Below, in pieces: positions 6,216 to 14,672 of a stretch of 18,391 nucleotides of DNA. Both the position numbers and the translations under genes were made by a program. The notes beneath the pieces were generated by a model. It made no database searches. It was not told the DNA's origin and saw only the letters and a program-made list of their open reading frames with translations. The stretch covers positions 1-18,391 of the forward strand of contig CALEXZ010000044.1 of NCBI GenBank assembly GCA_937926195.1. The letters are read 5' to 3'. Positions within the stretch are counted from its first letter, which is position 1, and each line of letters starts with the position of its first letter. The DNA is from an uncultured Actinomyces sp. Its GTDB lineage: Bacteria; Actinomycetota; Actinomycetes; Actinomycetales; Actinomycetaceae.

Positions 6216-8246
6216 TCAGCCCTGGCGGGCCAGGCGCGCCAGCGCCCCGAGGACGACCTCGCGCTCGCACGTGGGCCACAGGGGCGGCATCGAGCGGGCC
6301 AGGAAGCTCCCGTACCTGGCGGTGCGCAGCCGCGGGTCGAGCACGGCGACGACACCGCGGTCGTCGCCGCGGCGCACGAGCCGCCCGGCGCCCTGGGCGA
6401 GCAGGAGGGCGGCGTGGGTGGCGGACACGCTCATGAAGCCGTTGCCTCCGGCGGCCTCGACGGCCTCGGAGCGGGCCTGGGCGACGGGGTCGTCGGGCCG
6501 GGGGAAGGGGATGCGGTCGATGATGACGAGCCGGCACGTGTGTCCGGGCACGTCCACGCCCTGCCACAGGGACAGGGTGCCGACGAGGCAGGCGTCCTCC
6601 TGGGCGGCGAAGGCCTCGACAAGGGTGGGCAGCTGGTCGTCGCCCTGCGCGTAGACGGTCAGGTCCGTCGCCCGGCGCAGGAGCTCGGCGGCCTCCTCGG
6701 CGGCGCGGCGCGAGGAGAACAGCCCCAGCATGCCGCCCCGGCTGGCCTCCGTCAGGGCCAGTACCTCGTCGAGGGCGGCCTCGCTGATACCCGTCGTCGG
6801 CCGGGGCAGGTGGGTGGCCGTGTAGAGGATGCCCTGACGGGCGTAGTCGAAGGGGGTTCCCACGTCCACCCCCTCCCAGGGCGCCTGGGCCAGCGTGAGG
6901 CCGAGCGCGTGGGCCATGGGCTCGAAGCTGCCGCCCAGGGACAGGGTCGCGGAGGTGAGCACCGCGGCCCGCCCGTCCAGGAGGGTGTCGGCCACCGAGC
7001 CGGCCACGTCGATGGGGGCGAGGGTCAGGCGCGGGGGGTCAGCGCCCATCCGGGGCCGCTCGACCCAGGCGACGTCCGTGCGGCTGGCGACGGAGTCGGA
7101 GGTCATGCGCTCGACGGCCTCGACCATGTCGCTCACGGCGGTGCGGGCCAGGGCGAGGCCACCGGAGTCGGCGGGGCCCGCGGCCTTGGCGGCCTCACGC
7201 AGGTCGGTGAGCACCTGGCGTCCGGCGGCGTCGAGCAGGACGAGGGCGTCGCGCAGCCGGTCGGGCACGCCGTCGGCCAGGCGGCCGTCGGGCAGGTCCG
7301 CCAGGGCGAGCTGGAGCTGCTGCCCGGCGGCCTCCAGGTCGGCCACGAGGACCCCGCAGCGGGTGCGCGCGGAGGCGGCCACGCGGGCGACGGCGGCCGC
7401 GGAGAGGGTGACGGTTCCCTGGGCGCGCACGCGGTCGGCGAGCTCGTGGGCCTCGTCGACGACGAGGACGGCGTGCTCGGGCAGGACGTTGGGGTTCCCG
7501 GCGGCGCTGATGCCCAGCATCGCGTGGTTGGTCACGACGACGTCGGCCTCGGCGGCGGCCGCTCGGGCCCGCTCGGGGAAGCAGTCGTCGTGGAAGGGGC
7601 AGGAGGAGCCCAGGCACTCGGCGCGCGAGACCGACACCTGTGCCCAGGCGCGGTCCGAGACCCCGGGGACGAGGTCGTCGCGGTCGCCCGTGGTGGTCTG
7701 CTCGACCCACTCGCGCAGGCGCACGACCTGCTCACCGACCGGGGTGGAGGCGGCCGCGCCCACGCGCCTGGTCGTGGCCGCGCTCGCGCTGAAGAGCGCG
7801 TCGGCCTCGTCGTCGGGGTAGCCGCCCGCGCTGCGGTGGCGGCAGACGTAGTTCTGCCAGCCCTTGAGCAGGCGGACGGCGGGGCGCAGCCCGGTGGCCT
7901 GCTCGACGGCGTCGGCGGCCAGGGGCGCGTCCTTGGTGAGGACCTGTCGCTGGAGGGCGAGGGTCGCGGTCGACACGACGACCCTCTCGCCGGTGGTGAC
8001 GGCGTGCACCATGGTCGGCACAAGGTAGCCCAGCGACTTACCGGTGCCGGTGCCCGCCTGGACGAGCAGGTGGTGGGTGCCGCTGAGGGCGGCGCTCACG
8101 CGCCGCACCATCTCGCGCTGTCCCTGGCGGGGGCTGCCCCCGAGGCGGGTGACGGCGAGGTCGAGGGCAGTCTCGGCGGGTTCAGCGGGATCGGCCGGGA
8201 TCGCACCGGCGTCGGCCGCCGGGGCCGCCGTGCTGGTGGTGCTCAC
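6216..8246 (-). CDS. DinG/XPD-type ATP-dependent DNA helicase
   Basis: Superfamily 2 helicase of 676 aa in the DinG group, acting on unusual DNA structures in repair and replication. Walker A AGTGTGKS is at 64-71, the DEAH box (VVDEAHEL) at 262-269, and TSATLSLGG and QGAGRLVRRGDDRG occur in the C-terminal half. Four cysteines between Walker A and DEAH (Cys134, 211, 216, 222) fit the [4Fe-4S] cluster of this family. GTG 8246 is chosen because the frame further up lies inside hflX; GAGG precedes it by 5 nt and overlaps the hflX stop, which lies 7 nt upstream, so translation is probably coupled. No LexA box was seen nearby, so SOS control through its own promoter is not supported. The symbol is left empty because several DinG-like paralogues exist. 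Confidence 0.92.
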   Translation of the reverse strand: MSTTSTAAPAADAGAIPADPAEPAETALDLAVTRLGGSPRQGQREMVRRVSAALSGTHHLLVQAGTGTGKSLGYLVPTMVHAVTTGERVVVSTATLALQRQVLTKDAPLAADAVEQATGLRPAVRLLKGWQNYVCRHRSAGGYPDDEADALFSASAATTRRVGAAASTPVGEQVVRLREWVEQTTTGDRDDLVPGVSDRAWAQVSVSRAECLGSSCPFHDDCFPERARAAAAEADVVVTNHAMLGISAAGNPNVLPEHAVLVVDEAHELADRVRAQGTVTLSAAAVARVAASARTRCGVLVADLEAAGQQLQLALADLPDGRLADGVPDRLRDALVLLDAAGRQVLTDLREAAKAAGPADSGGLALARTAVSDMVEAVERMTSDSVASRTDVAWVERPRMGADPPRLTLAPIDVAGSVADTLLDGRAAVLTSATLSLGGSFEPMAHALGLTLAQAPWEGVDVGTPFDYARQGILYTATHLPRPTTGISEAALDEVLALTEASRGGMLGLFSSRRAAEEAAELLRRATDLTVYAQGDDQLPTLVEAFAAQEDACLVGTLSLWQGVDVPGHTCRLVIIDRIPFPRPDDPVAQARSEAVEAAGGNGFMSVSATHAALLLAQGAGRLVRRGDDRGVVAVLDPRLRTARYGSFLARSMPPLWPTCEREVVLGALARLARQG

Positions 8247-8253
8247 CGCGGCC

Positions 8254-9939
8254 TCAGGAGCCGACGGCGGGGCCGCAGGCCTCCCCGGCGCCCCCGGTGC
8301 CCCCGCTGCCTGCGGCGGCGTCCGCGGCACGCAGCTCGGCGGCCAGGGGTGCGTCGACGAGGGCCCGCAGGCGCGTGCCCTCCTCGACGTACTCGATGAG
8401 CTCGACCTGGCCGTCGGCGTGCACGCGCGAAACGAGGTCGCCGCGCGAGTAGGGCACGACGACGTCGACCGCGACGTCGGGGCGCGGAAGCATGTCCTCG
8501 ATGCGCGCCCGCAGCTCCTCAAGGCCCTCACCCGTGCGCGCCGAGACCGCGACCGCCTGCGGCAGGCGGGTGCGCAGGGCGGCGAGGGTGACGGCGTCGG
8601 CGAGGTCGGTCTTGTTCAGGACGATGAGCTCGGGCACGTCCAGGGCCCCGGGGATGTCGGCCAGGACCGCGCGCACCGCCGCGATCTGGCTCAGCGGGTC
8701 GGGGTGGGCGGCGTCGACGACGTGGACGAGCACGTCCGCGCCGGCGACCTCCTCCAGGGTGGAGCGGAAGGCCTCAATGAGCTCATGGGGCAGGTTGCGC
8801 ACGAAGCCGACCGTGTCAGTGAGCGTGTAGACGCGCCCGTCCGCCGCCTCGGCGCGACGCACGGTCGGGTCGAGGGTGGCGAAGAGGGCGTCCTGGACCA
8901 TGAGGCCCGCGTCCGTCAGACGGTTCATGAGGGAGGACTTGCCGGCGTTGGTGTAGCCGGCGATCGCCACGGAGGGGATGGGGCCGCGCCGGCGCGCCCC
9001 GCGCTTGACCTCCCGGGAGGGGGCCATCGCCTTGATCTCGCGGCGGAGCCTGGCCATGCGGTCGCGGATGCGGCGCCGGTCGAGCTCGATCTTCGTCTCG
9101 CCGGGGCCGCGCGAGCCGATGCCCGCGCCGGCGGCCACACGACCGCCGGCCTGGCGGGACATGGACTCGCCCCAGCCGCGCAGGCGCGGCAGCAGGTACT
9201 CCAGCTGGGCGAGCTCGACCTGGGCCTTGCCCTCACGGGACTTGGCGTGCTGGGCGAAGATGTCGAGGATGACGGCGGTGCGGTCGACGACCTTGACCTT
9301 GACGACGTCCTCCAGGGCGCGGCGCTGGGAGGGGGCGAGCTCGCCGTCGACGATGACGGTGTCGGCACCGGCGGCCGCCACCATCTCGGCGAGCTCCTGG
9401 GCCTTGCCGCTGCCCAGGTAGGTGGCGGGGTCGGGGTGGTCGCGCTTCTGGATGAGGGCGTCCAGGACCTGGGAGCCGGCGGTCTCGGCCAGGGCCGCGA
9501 GCTCGGCCAGGCTCGTCTCGGCGTCCTGGGCGTCGACGACCTCCAGGGCGGCGCCGTGGCGCGAGGGGGACAGGGTGGCCGAGGCCTGCGCGGTGGGCAG
9601 CTGGAGCCCGACGAGGACGACCCTCTCCAGCCGGACCTGGCGGTACTCGACCTCGCTGACGTCCTCGAGCTCGGTGGACAGGGAGGCGACGCGGCGGGTC
9701 CCGGCGCGCGCCTCGCGCTCCAGGGCGCCGTCGTCGGACAGGTCACGGTGCTCGTGCTCGGCGGCGGTGGAGGCCAGGGCGGTGCCGTGGCGCGAGAGGA
9801 TCCGCGAGACGATGTCCTCGGGGGTCGGTGCGGCTGAGGTCTCGGCCGAGGTCTCGGCGGTGAGGGGCTCGGGGGCCGAGGAGCCGGGGCTGGTGGACTC
9901 GGGGCTGGCGGCGCTGTCGGTGCTCTGCGTGGTCTTCAT
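8254..9939 (-). CDS. hflX: Ribosome-associated GTPase HflX
   Basis: HflX binds and splits stalled or hibernating 70S ribosomes. The 561-aa protein has the HflX N-terminal domain (about 100-260; DPATYLGSGKAQEL, DTVIVDGELAPSQ) and the family signature GAGIGSRGPGETKIELDRRR (271-290). The GTPase domain follows: G1 GYTNAGKSS (328-336), G2 region FATLDPTVRR, G3 DTVGF (375-379), G4 NKTD (442-445) and G5 SARTG (466-470). All motifs are intact. The first ~90 residues are an acidic Ala/Ser/Thr-rich extension, a common feature in actinobacteria. ATG 9939 lacks a ribosome site but follows a -10 box by 10 nt, so the leader is very short. It is followed by the coupled helicase gene. Confidence 0.96.
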   Translation of the reverse strand: MKTTQSTDSAASPESTSPGSSAPEPLTAETSAETSAAPTPEDIVSRILSRHGTALASTAAEHEHRDLSDDGALEREARAGTRRVASLSTELEDVSEVEYRQVRLERVVLVGLQLPTAQASATLSPSRHGAALEVVDAQDAETSLAELAALAETAGSQVLDALIQKRDHPDPATYLGSGKAQELAEMVAAAGADTVIVDGELAPSQRRALEDVVKVKVVDRTAVILDIFAQHAKSREGKAQVELAQLEYLLPRLRGWGESMSRQAGGRVAAGAGIGSRGPGETKIELDRRRIRDRMARLRREIKAMAPSREVKRGARRRGPIPSVAIAGYTNAGKSSLMNRLTDAGLMVQDALFATLDPTVRRAEAADGRVYTLTDTVGFVRNLPHELIEAFRSTLEEVAGADVLVHVVDAAHPDPLSQIAAVRAVLADIPGALDVPELIVLNKTDLADAVTLAALRTRLPQAVAVSARTGEGLEELRARIEDMLPRPDVAVDVVVPYSRGDLVSRVHADGQVELIEYVEEGTRLRALVDAPLAAELRAADAAAGSGGTGGAGEACGPAVGS

Positions 9940-9949
9940 GCGGGTGCTG

Positions 9950-9978
9950 ATGCTACTGCACTCCCGCACCGGCGTCAG
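9950..9978 (-). promoter_or_regulatory. hflX promoter
   Basis: On the minus strand -35 CTGACG (9973-9978), a 17-nt spacer and -10 TAGCAT (9950-9955) predict a start about 4 nt before the hflX ATG, a near-leaderless message. It diverges from the methyltransferase promoter about 100 bp away. Confidence 0.5.
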
Positions 9979-10050
9979 CGGGGCTGGCGCCCCGCAGTAC
10001 CCCCGGGACCCGCGCCCCGGGACCCGGGAGCCGGGAGCACCCGGCCTGGG

Positions 10051-10056
10051 TAGCCT
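10051..10056 (+). promoter_or_regulatory. -10 element TAGCCT, leaderless methyltransferase
   Basis: TAGCCT lies 6 nt before the GTG at 10063, with no Shine-Dalgarno in between and no clear -35. The spacing predicts transcription starting on the GTG itself. Confidence 0.55.
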
Positions 10057-10062
10057 GGGCGC

Positions 10063-10671
10063 GTGAGCGAGCACTACTTCACCTCCTCCCCCGCCACCGA
10101 GGCCGCCGAGCGCACCCACGTCTTCACCATCCGTGGCCGCCGCCACGAGGTGCGGACCGCCTCCGGCGTCTTCTCCGGCGACCGCCTCGACAAGGGAACG
10201 CAGGTGCTGCTCGACCACGTGCCCGAGCCGCCGGCCAAGGGCACCTTCCTGGACCTGGGCTGCGGGTGGGGGCCAGTGGCCCTGGCCCTGGCCGACGCCT
10301 CCCCGCAGGCGCAGGTCCTGGCCACGGATATCAACACCAGGGCCCTGGAGCTCACCGCCCGCAACGCCGCCGCGGCCGGGCACACCCGGGTGCGGGCGGT
10401 CGAGGCCGGGGCGCTGGCCGCCGAGCTGCGGGACTCGGGCCTGCGCCTGGACCTCATCTGGTCCAACCCTCCGGTGCGCGTGGGCAAGGAGGCGCTGCAC
10501 GAGCTGCTGCTCACCTGGCTGCCCCTGCTGGCCGACGACGGCGAGGCGTGGCTCGTCGTCGGGCGCAACCTGGGGGCGGACCCGCTGGCCCGCTGGCTGT
10601 CCGAGCAGGGGTGGATGGTGGAGCGGGCCGCCTCCTCCAAGGGCTTCCGGGTGCTGCGGGTCAGGCGCTGA
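10063..10671 (+). CDS. RsmC/RlmG-like class I methyltransferase
   Basis: SAM-dependent methyltransferase of 202 aa resembling the catalytic half of 16S rRNA m2G1207 methyltransferase RsmC. Motif I FLDLGCGWGP is at 62-71, an acidic loop follows (LATDINTRAL), and the base-amino methyltransferase signature SNPPVRVGK is at 134-142; SNPP is typical of enzymes that methylate exocyclic amino groups of guanine or adenine. The segment FTSSP...GVFSGDRLDKGTQVLL is the usual lead-in. It lacks the N-terminal pseudo-methyltransferase domain of E. coli RsmC, as do most actinobacterial and Bacillus (YbxB) homologues. GTG 10063 is chosen from the family start and the -10 box. The rRNA target is inferred. It converges with the MFS gene through a hairpin covering both stops. 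Confidence 0.85.
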   Translation: MSEHYFTSSPATEAAERTHVFTIRGRRHEVRTASGVFSGDRLDKGTQVLLDHVPEPPAKGTFLDLGCGWGPVALALADASPQAQVLATDINTRALELTARNAAAAGHTRVRAVEAGALAAELRDSGLRLDLIWSNPPVRVGKEALHELLLTWLPLLADDGEAWLVVGRNLGADPLARWLSEQGWMVERAASSKGFRVLRVRR

Positions 10672-10697
10672 GCGCCGCGCCCGGCGCGCCTCAGCGC
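10665..10697. terminator. Bidirectional hairpin over two convergent stop codons
   Basis: GCGCTGAG (10665-10672) pairs with CTCAGCGC (10690-10697). An inner stem CGCCG/CGGCG (10673-10677 with 10682-10686) has a 4-nt loop and a 3-nt bulge on one side. The outer stem contains the TGA of the methyltransferase and, on the other strand, the TGA of the MFS gene. No T-tract. Confidence 0.55.
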
Positions 10698-12199
10698 GCC
10701 GTCGGAGGCTGACGGCGCGAGGCGAGCAGGTCCCACAGGGCGATGACGCCGCTGACCAGCAGGGAGACGATGACCGCCCCGAGGCCGACCTGGAGACCGT
10801 GCTCCCAGCCCGAGCGGGCGGCGACGCTGAAGGCCAGCGAGGAGATGACAGCCACCCCCACGGCCGTGCCCAGGCGCTGGCCGGTCTGGAGCACCCCTCC
10901 GGCGGTGCCCGCGTAGCGCAGGGGCACCTCCAGGAGGCTGAGGGTCTGGTTCGGGGTGACGACCAGTGCCTGGCCTGCGCCTGCGAGGAGCAGGGCGAGG
11001 GCCAGGACCCACACGCCCAAGGACTCGTCCAGCCCGGTGGCCACGGCCGCCACCGTCAGGGCCAGCCCGGCGACGACGACGCCGACTCCTACCAGCACCA
11101 TGACCCTGCCCAAGCGCAGGACGTGGCGTCCGAGCACCGGCGCGAGCACCGCCGTCGCCAGGGAGCAGGGCAGGCCCACGAGGCCCGCCGTCAGGGCGGA
11201 GCGTCCCAGGCCCTGCTGGATGTACTGGGCGACGACGATCCAGATGGACGTGCACCCGAAGAAGTAGACGGTGATGAGGGCGCATCCGGCCGTGAAGGGG
11301 CGCTGGCGCAGCAGGCGCAGGTCCACCATGGGCTCGCGCCCGCGCGCGAGGTAGCGGCGCTCCCACACCACCCAGGCGACGAGGCAGCCCAGCGCCCCGG
11401 CGCCGCTGGCCAGGCCGGCCGCACCGGTGCCCAGGCTCACGAAGGGCAGCATGAGCAGCAGCATGGCGGCGCCGAGCAGGACCATGCCGACGGGGTCGAC
11501 GTCGGCCCGACGGCGAGCGCCGCCCGCCGTGCCGCCCACGTGATCGGCTCTGCCGTCCGCCGCATCCTCAACGGCTGCGCCCTGGCCGGTGCGGCCGGGC
11601 AGCACCTTGAGGGCGGCCAGGACCCCCGCCGCGGCGATCGGGGTGTTGACGGCGAAGCTGGCGCGCCACCCGGCGTCGTCCCCCAGGAGCTGGAGCAGGA
11701 CCCCGCTCATGAGGGGCCCGAGCGCGACGCTCACGCCGACGACCGCGCCGAACCAGCCGAAGGCGCGCCCGCGCATGGGGCCGGGGAAGACCCGCTGGAT
11801 CATGCCGGTCACCTGGGGGTTGAACAGTCCGGCCCCCGCCCCCATGACGACGCGCGAAAGGTTGAGGGCGACGATGGAGCCCGACAGGGCGCAGCCCAGC
11901 GAGCCCAGGCCGAAGAGCGCCAGGCCCACGACGAAGACGCGGGCGCGTCCGAGCACGTCCCCGGCCCGGCCCGCGGCCACGAGCAGGACGCCGAAGACGA
12001 GGGAGTAGGCGGCGATGACCCACTGCAGGTCGGAGGCGGAGGCGTCGAGCGTGTCCTGGATGACGGCGAGCAGGACGTTGACGGAGGAGACGGACAGCAG
12101 GGAGGCGAAGGTGGGCACGAGCAGGACGGCGAGCACTGCCTTCTGCTGGCTGCTCATGGGCTCGCGGGAGTCCGAGCTCGGGTGGGGCGTCCTCGTCAT
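10691..12199 (-). CDS. MFS transporter, DHA2 (14-TMS) family
   Basis: Proton-coupled exporter of 502 aa in the EmrB/QacA-type DHA2 group, located in the membrane. About 14 hydrophobic spans are visible. Motif A AGRAGDVLGRARV (76-88) follows span 2, motif C-like RVVMGAGAGLFNPQV follows, and the WRASFAVNTPIA segment matches the DHA2 signature. A charged loop around GRTGQGAAVEDAADGRADHV marks the centre. Substrates could be drugs, dyes or a metabolite; the sequence does not tell. ATG 12199 has a weak GAGAAG ribosome site; the ATG for MSSQQK, 14 codons later, is a possible alternative. It follows brnQ by 52 nt on the same strand, so it may share dapF-brnQ transcripts. Confidence 0.9.
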   Translation of the reverse strand: MTRTPHPSSDSREPMSSQQKAVLAVLLVPTFASLLSVSSVNVLLAVIQDTLDASASDLQWVIAAYSLVFGVLLVAAGRAGDVLGRARVFVVGLALFGLGSLGCALSGSIVALNLSRVVMGAGAGLFNPQVTGMIQRVFPGPMRGRAFGWFGAVVGVSVALGPLMSGVLLQLLGDDAGWRASFAVNTPIAAAGVLAALKVLPGRTGQGAAVEDAADGRADHVGGTAGGARRRADVDPVGMVLLGAAMLLLMLPFVSLGTGAAGLASGAGALGCLVAWVVWERRYLARGREPMVDLRLLRQRPFTAGCALITVYFFGCTSIWIVVAQYIQQGLGRSALTAGLVGLPCSLATAVLAPVLGRHVLRLGRVMVLVGVGVVVAGLALTVAAVATGLDESLGVWVLALALLLAGAGQALVVTPNQTLSLLEVPLRYAGTAGGVLQTGQRLGTAVGVAVISSLAFSVAARSGWEHGLQVGLGAVIVSLLVSGVIALWDLLASRRQPPTAR

Positions 12200-12251
12200 G
12201 CTGCTTCTCTCTGCTCGTCTCTCTGCTCGCCGGCCGGGGCCGTGGCGCCGC

Positions 12252-13661
12252 TCAGCGCTGGGGCAGCTCCGAGACGATGTGCTCGACCCTGGCGGTGGTG
12301 CCCGAGTCGTCGCTGGCGGGTGTCGACCAGCGGCCACGGTAGACGTCCCAGGCGAGGGCCACCAGGCCGACGGCGAGGGTCGGCACGATCCAGCCGGTCG
12401 AGTCGTTCCACACCCCCGTGCGGCCCAGCAGGGCGCTCGGTGCCTGCCAGCCGACCGCGGCGAGCGCCGAGACGAGGCCGAGGACGACGGCGCAGGCCAC
12501 GGACCACGTGTAGGTCGTGCGCAGGTGGCCGGGGGCGACGGCGTCGACGAGGGTGACGACGACGAGTGTGATGGTGACCGGGTAGAGCAGGAGGGTGAGC
12601 GGGACGATCACCGTGAGGATGACGCTCAGACCCAGGTTGGCCAGCAGCACGGAGACCGCCGTGGCCCCGAGCAGCTGGGGCCGGTAGCCCGAGCGCGGCC
12701 AGGCCGTCGAGGCGTAGCCGGACCAGGAGGACAGCAGGCCCACCGCCGTCGTCAGGCAGGCGAGCGTGACGATGGCGGCGAAAACGAGCACCCCGACCGA
12801 GCCCAGGCCGTTGGCGGAGGCGGCGCGCAGCAGGGCGGTGCCGTCGGAGACCTCCGCCTCCGGAGTGCGTGCGCCGACAACGGCCAGGCCGACGTAGACG
12901 ACGGCGAGCAGGACGGCGGCGACGACCCCCGACAGCATGGCCGAGCGGGCGACCTGGCCCGCCGTCACGTGTCCCTGCTGACGCAGGGAGGAGATGACGA
13001 CGATGCCGAAGACGGTCGCCGCCAGGACGTCCATGGTGAGGTAGCCCTGGGTGAGCCCGGTGGTCAGCGGCGCGGCGGCGTAGCCGTCGACGGCCTCGCG
13101 GGTGCCCGCCCCGCCGGTCATGAGCGTGGAGGCGAACAGCAGCACCAGCAGCACGAGCAGGGCCGGGGTGAGGACCTTGCCGATGCGCCCGGCCAGCCGG
13201 CTGGGGCTCAGGGCCACCGACAGGGTGACGGTCAGGAAGACGAGGCAGTGCACGGGCAGCGCCCAGCCGCCCGGGTCGATGCCCAGCAGCCCGAGGACGG
13301 GCCGGGTCGCGAGCTCGTAGGAGACGGTCGTCACCCGGGGGATGGCGTAGACGGGCCCGATGGCCAGGTAGACGGCCAGCGGCATGACGGTGCCGAAGCG
13401 GGGGCCGACGCGGTGTGCCAGGCCGAGCACCCCCTCTCCGGAGGTGCACACGGCGATGACACCCAGCAGCGGCAGCGCGACGCCGGTGATGAGGAAGCCC
13501 AGGAGCACCAGCGGCAGGTTCTGGCCGGAGGAGGCGCCGAGCACGGGCGGGAAGATGAGGTTGCCGGCACCGAAGAACAGGGCGAAGAGCATGAGGCCCG
13601 TCGTCACGGTGTCACGCAGCGCCGCCCCCCGCTCGGGGGCCTGGGAGATCGGGGCGCTCAC
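12252..13661 (-). CDS. brnQ: Branched-chain amino acid carrier BrnQ
   Basis: Sodium- or proton-coupled leucine/isoleucine/valine uptake carrier of the LIVCS family, 469 aa in the membrane. The N-terminal signature GLMLFALFFGAGNLIFPP lies in span 1, and about 12 spans follow, with family stretches AIGPVYAIPRVTTVSYE, GYLTMDVLAATVFGIVV and TLACLTTAVGLLSSW. Length is slightly above the usual ~440 because of a polar C-terminal tail. GTG 13661 begins 3 nt after the dapF stop, so translation is probably coupled to dapF; the ribosome site is weak. With leuC and an IclR regulator in the same window it may belong to a leucine-responsive set, but they are 12 kb apart and no shared operator was found. 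Confidence 0.94.
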   Translation of the reverse strand: MSAPISQAPERGAALRDTVTTGLMLFALFFGAGNLIFPPVLGASSGQNLPLVLLGFLITGVALPLLGVIAVCTSGEGVLGLAHRVGPRFGTVMPLAVYLAIGPVYAIPRVTTVSYELATRPVLGLLGIDPGGWALPVHCLVFLTVTLSVALSPSRLAGRIGKVLTPALLVLLVLLFASTLMTGGAGTREAVDGYAAAPLTTGLTQGYLTMDVLAATVFGIVVISSLRQQGHVTAGQVARSAMLSGVVAAVLLAVVYVGLAVVGARTPEAEVSDGTALLRAASANGLGSVGVLVFAAIVTLACLTTAVGLLSSWSGYASTAWPRSGYRPQLLGATAVSVLLANLGLSVILTVIVPLTLLLYPVTITLVVVTLVDAVAPGHLRTTYTWSVACAVVLGLVSALAAVGWQAPSALLGRTGVWNDSTGWIVPTLAVGLVALAWDVYRGRWSTPASDDSGTTARVEHIVSELPQR

Positions 13662-13664
13662 CGC

Positions 13665-14651
13665 TCAGGCCCCGAGGCTCGCGCGGCCGGTGAGCACCGC
13701 CTGGACGACGAGCACGACGGTCGCCTGGGGCGCCCACGGGTCCGCGCCGACAGACACGCCGGCCTGCCCGCCGGGCACGTCGATGACGTAGTGCTCGGGG
13801 GCCTCGGGGGCGAGCCACTCGTGCAGGGCGACGGCGACGGCGCAGCAGCCCGAGGCGCTGGAGGGCCTCTCCCCCACCCCCGGGGCCAGGACGCGGGCGC
13901 GCGCGTGCACCGAGCGCGGCTCGTCGCCGTCCGCCTCCTGCCCGGCGGGCGGCACGTCCTCGGTGAGGACCACGAGGTCGAGGACAGCGCCCGCCTGCGG
14001 GACGGGCTCGTAGACGGGGTCGGGGGCGTCGACGGCCAGCAGGGCGGCGTCGAGCTCGGCGGCGTCGGCGAGGGCGACGACGGTGTGGGGCTCGGGGCGG
14101 GCCGTCGACAGGCACACGCTGAGGGCGGCGTGCTCGCCCGCCAGCCCGGGCACGGTCACGGCCGTGTCCCAGCCCTCGGTGTCGACGTCTGCGACGGCGT
14201 CGGCCGGACGCACGAGGGTGGCGGGCCCCATGTCGATGCTCCACAGGTCCGCGCTGCGCGTGAGGGTGCGCGCACCCGCGCGCGTGGCAATCGTCACGGG
14301 GGCCTCGGCGGTGACCAGCTGCTCGGCGAGCAGCGCCTCGGCCATGACGGCGGCGGCCAGGCCGTCCGCGCCCAGCGGGCTGCCGGCGGCGTCGTAGGCG
14401 TCGAGGAACCACTGGGCGTCGGGGGCGGCGGCGAGCAGGGCCTGGGTGCCGTCGACGGCAGCGGTGCGGGCGGCCCGCACGAAGACGTCCGCTCCCAGCC
14501 CGGTGCGGCGGTCGCAGACGGCGACGACGTCCGAGGCGCTCAGGGCGACCTCAAGGTCCGGGTCGATGAGCAGCAGGACGTCGCTCTCAAGGGCGTGGCC
14601 CTTGACGAGCGCGCGTCCGTCGAGCCCGGTGGCGGGGTTCGTCTCAGTCAT
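13665..14651 (-). CDS. dapF: DapF-family protein lacking catalytic residues
   Basis: By position (after miaA) and overall fold this is dapF, diaminopimelate epimerase; 328 aa, normal size is ~280-300. Recognisable landmarks: LVKGHALESDVLLLIDPD (16-32) for the usual KGHGTxNDFV, CDRRTGLGAD (46-55), WFLDAYDAAGS (81-91), and ARVLAPGVGERPSSASG (252-268). The catalytic cysteines are gone: the AEMCGNG motif is replaced by PLGADGL (92-98), and ETLSCGTG by ERPSSASG, with Ser at the Cys position. Substrate residues are also changed: NDF to SDV, NADGS to DAAGS, ERGVGE to APGVGE. The frame is intact with normal codon bias, so it is under selection but cannot catalyse the two-cysteine epimerisation. ATG 14651 follows TAGGCT by 6 nt. 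The symbol marks the locus, not the activity. Confidence 0.8.
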   Translation of the reverse strand: MTETNPATGLDGRALVKGHALESDVLLLIDPDLEVALSASDVVAVCDRRTGLGADVFVRAARTAAVDGTQALLAAAPDAQWFLDAYDAAGSPLGADGLAAAVMAEALLAEQLVTAEAPVTIATRAGARTLTRSADLWSIDMGPATLVRPADAVADVDTEGWDTAVTVPGLAGEHAALSVCLSTARPEPHTVVALADAAELDAALLAVDAPDPVYEPVPQAGAVLDLVVLTEDVPPAGQEADGDEPRSVHARARVLAPGVGERPSSASGCCAVAVALHEWLAPEAPEHYVIDVPGGQAGVSVGADPWAPQATVVLVVQAVLTGRASLGA

Positions 14652-14657
14652 GGGCCC

Positions 14658-14663
14658 AGCCTA
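14658..14663 (-). promoter_or_regulatory. -10 element TAGGCT, leaderless dapF
   Basis: On the minus strand TAGGCT is followed by GGGCCC (6 nt) and the dapF ATG. It sits in the 21-nt gap after the miaA stop, so dapF can be transcribed independently of the miaA operon. No Shine-Dalgarno or clear -35 is present. Confidence 0.55.
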
Positions 14664-14672
14664 GGCGAGCGC

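Noticed and set aside
5026..6654. A 542-codon plus-strand open frame opposite ldh
   Set aside because: Antisense shadow of a fully conserved LDH, with repetitive Gly/Asp composition.
6414..8399. A 661-codon plus-strand open frame opposite the DinG-like helicase
   Set aside because: Gly/Val-rich composition without motifs; it mirrors the codon bias of the real helicase gene.
9956..10050. Riboswitch or small RNA in the hflX/methyltransferase gap
   Set aside because: The GC-rich repeats of CCCGGG can pair in several ways but no known aptamer pattern is visible and both genes appear to start at or next to their own promoters.
10133..12556. An 807-codon plus-strand open frame over the methyltransferase and MFS genes
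   Set aside because: It reads the methyltransferase in the wrong frame and the MFS gene antisense; no recognisable domain.
13665..14651. dapF as a pseudogene
   Set aside because: The frame is uninterrupted over 328 codons with normal codon bias, promoter-like box and close coupling to brnQ. Loss of the catalytic residues looks like change of function rather than decay.
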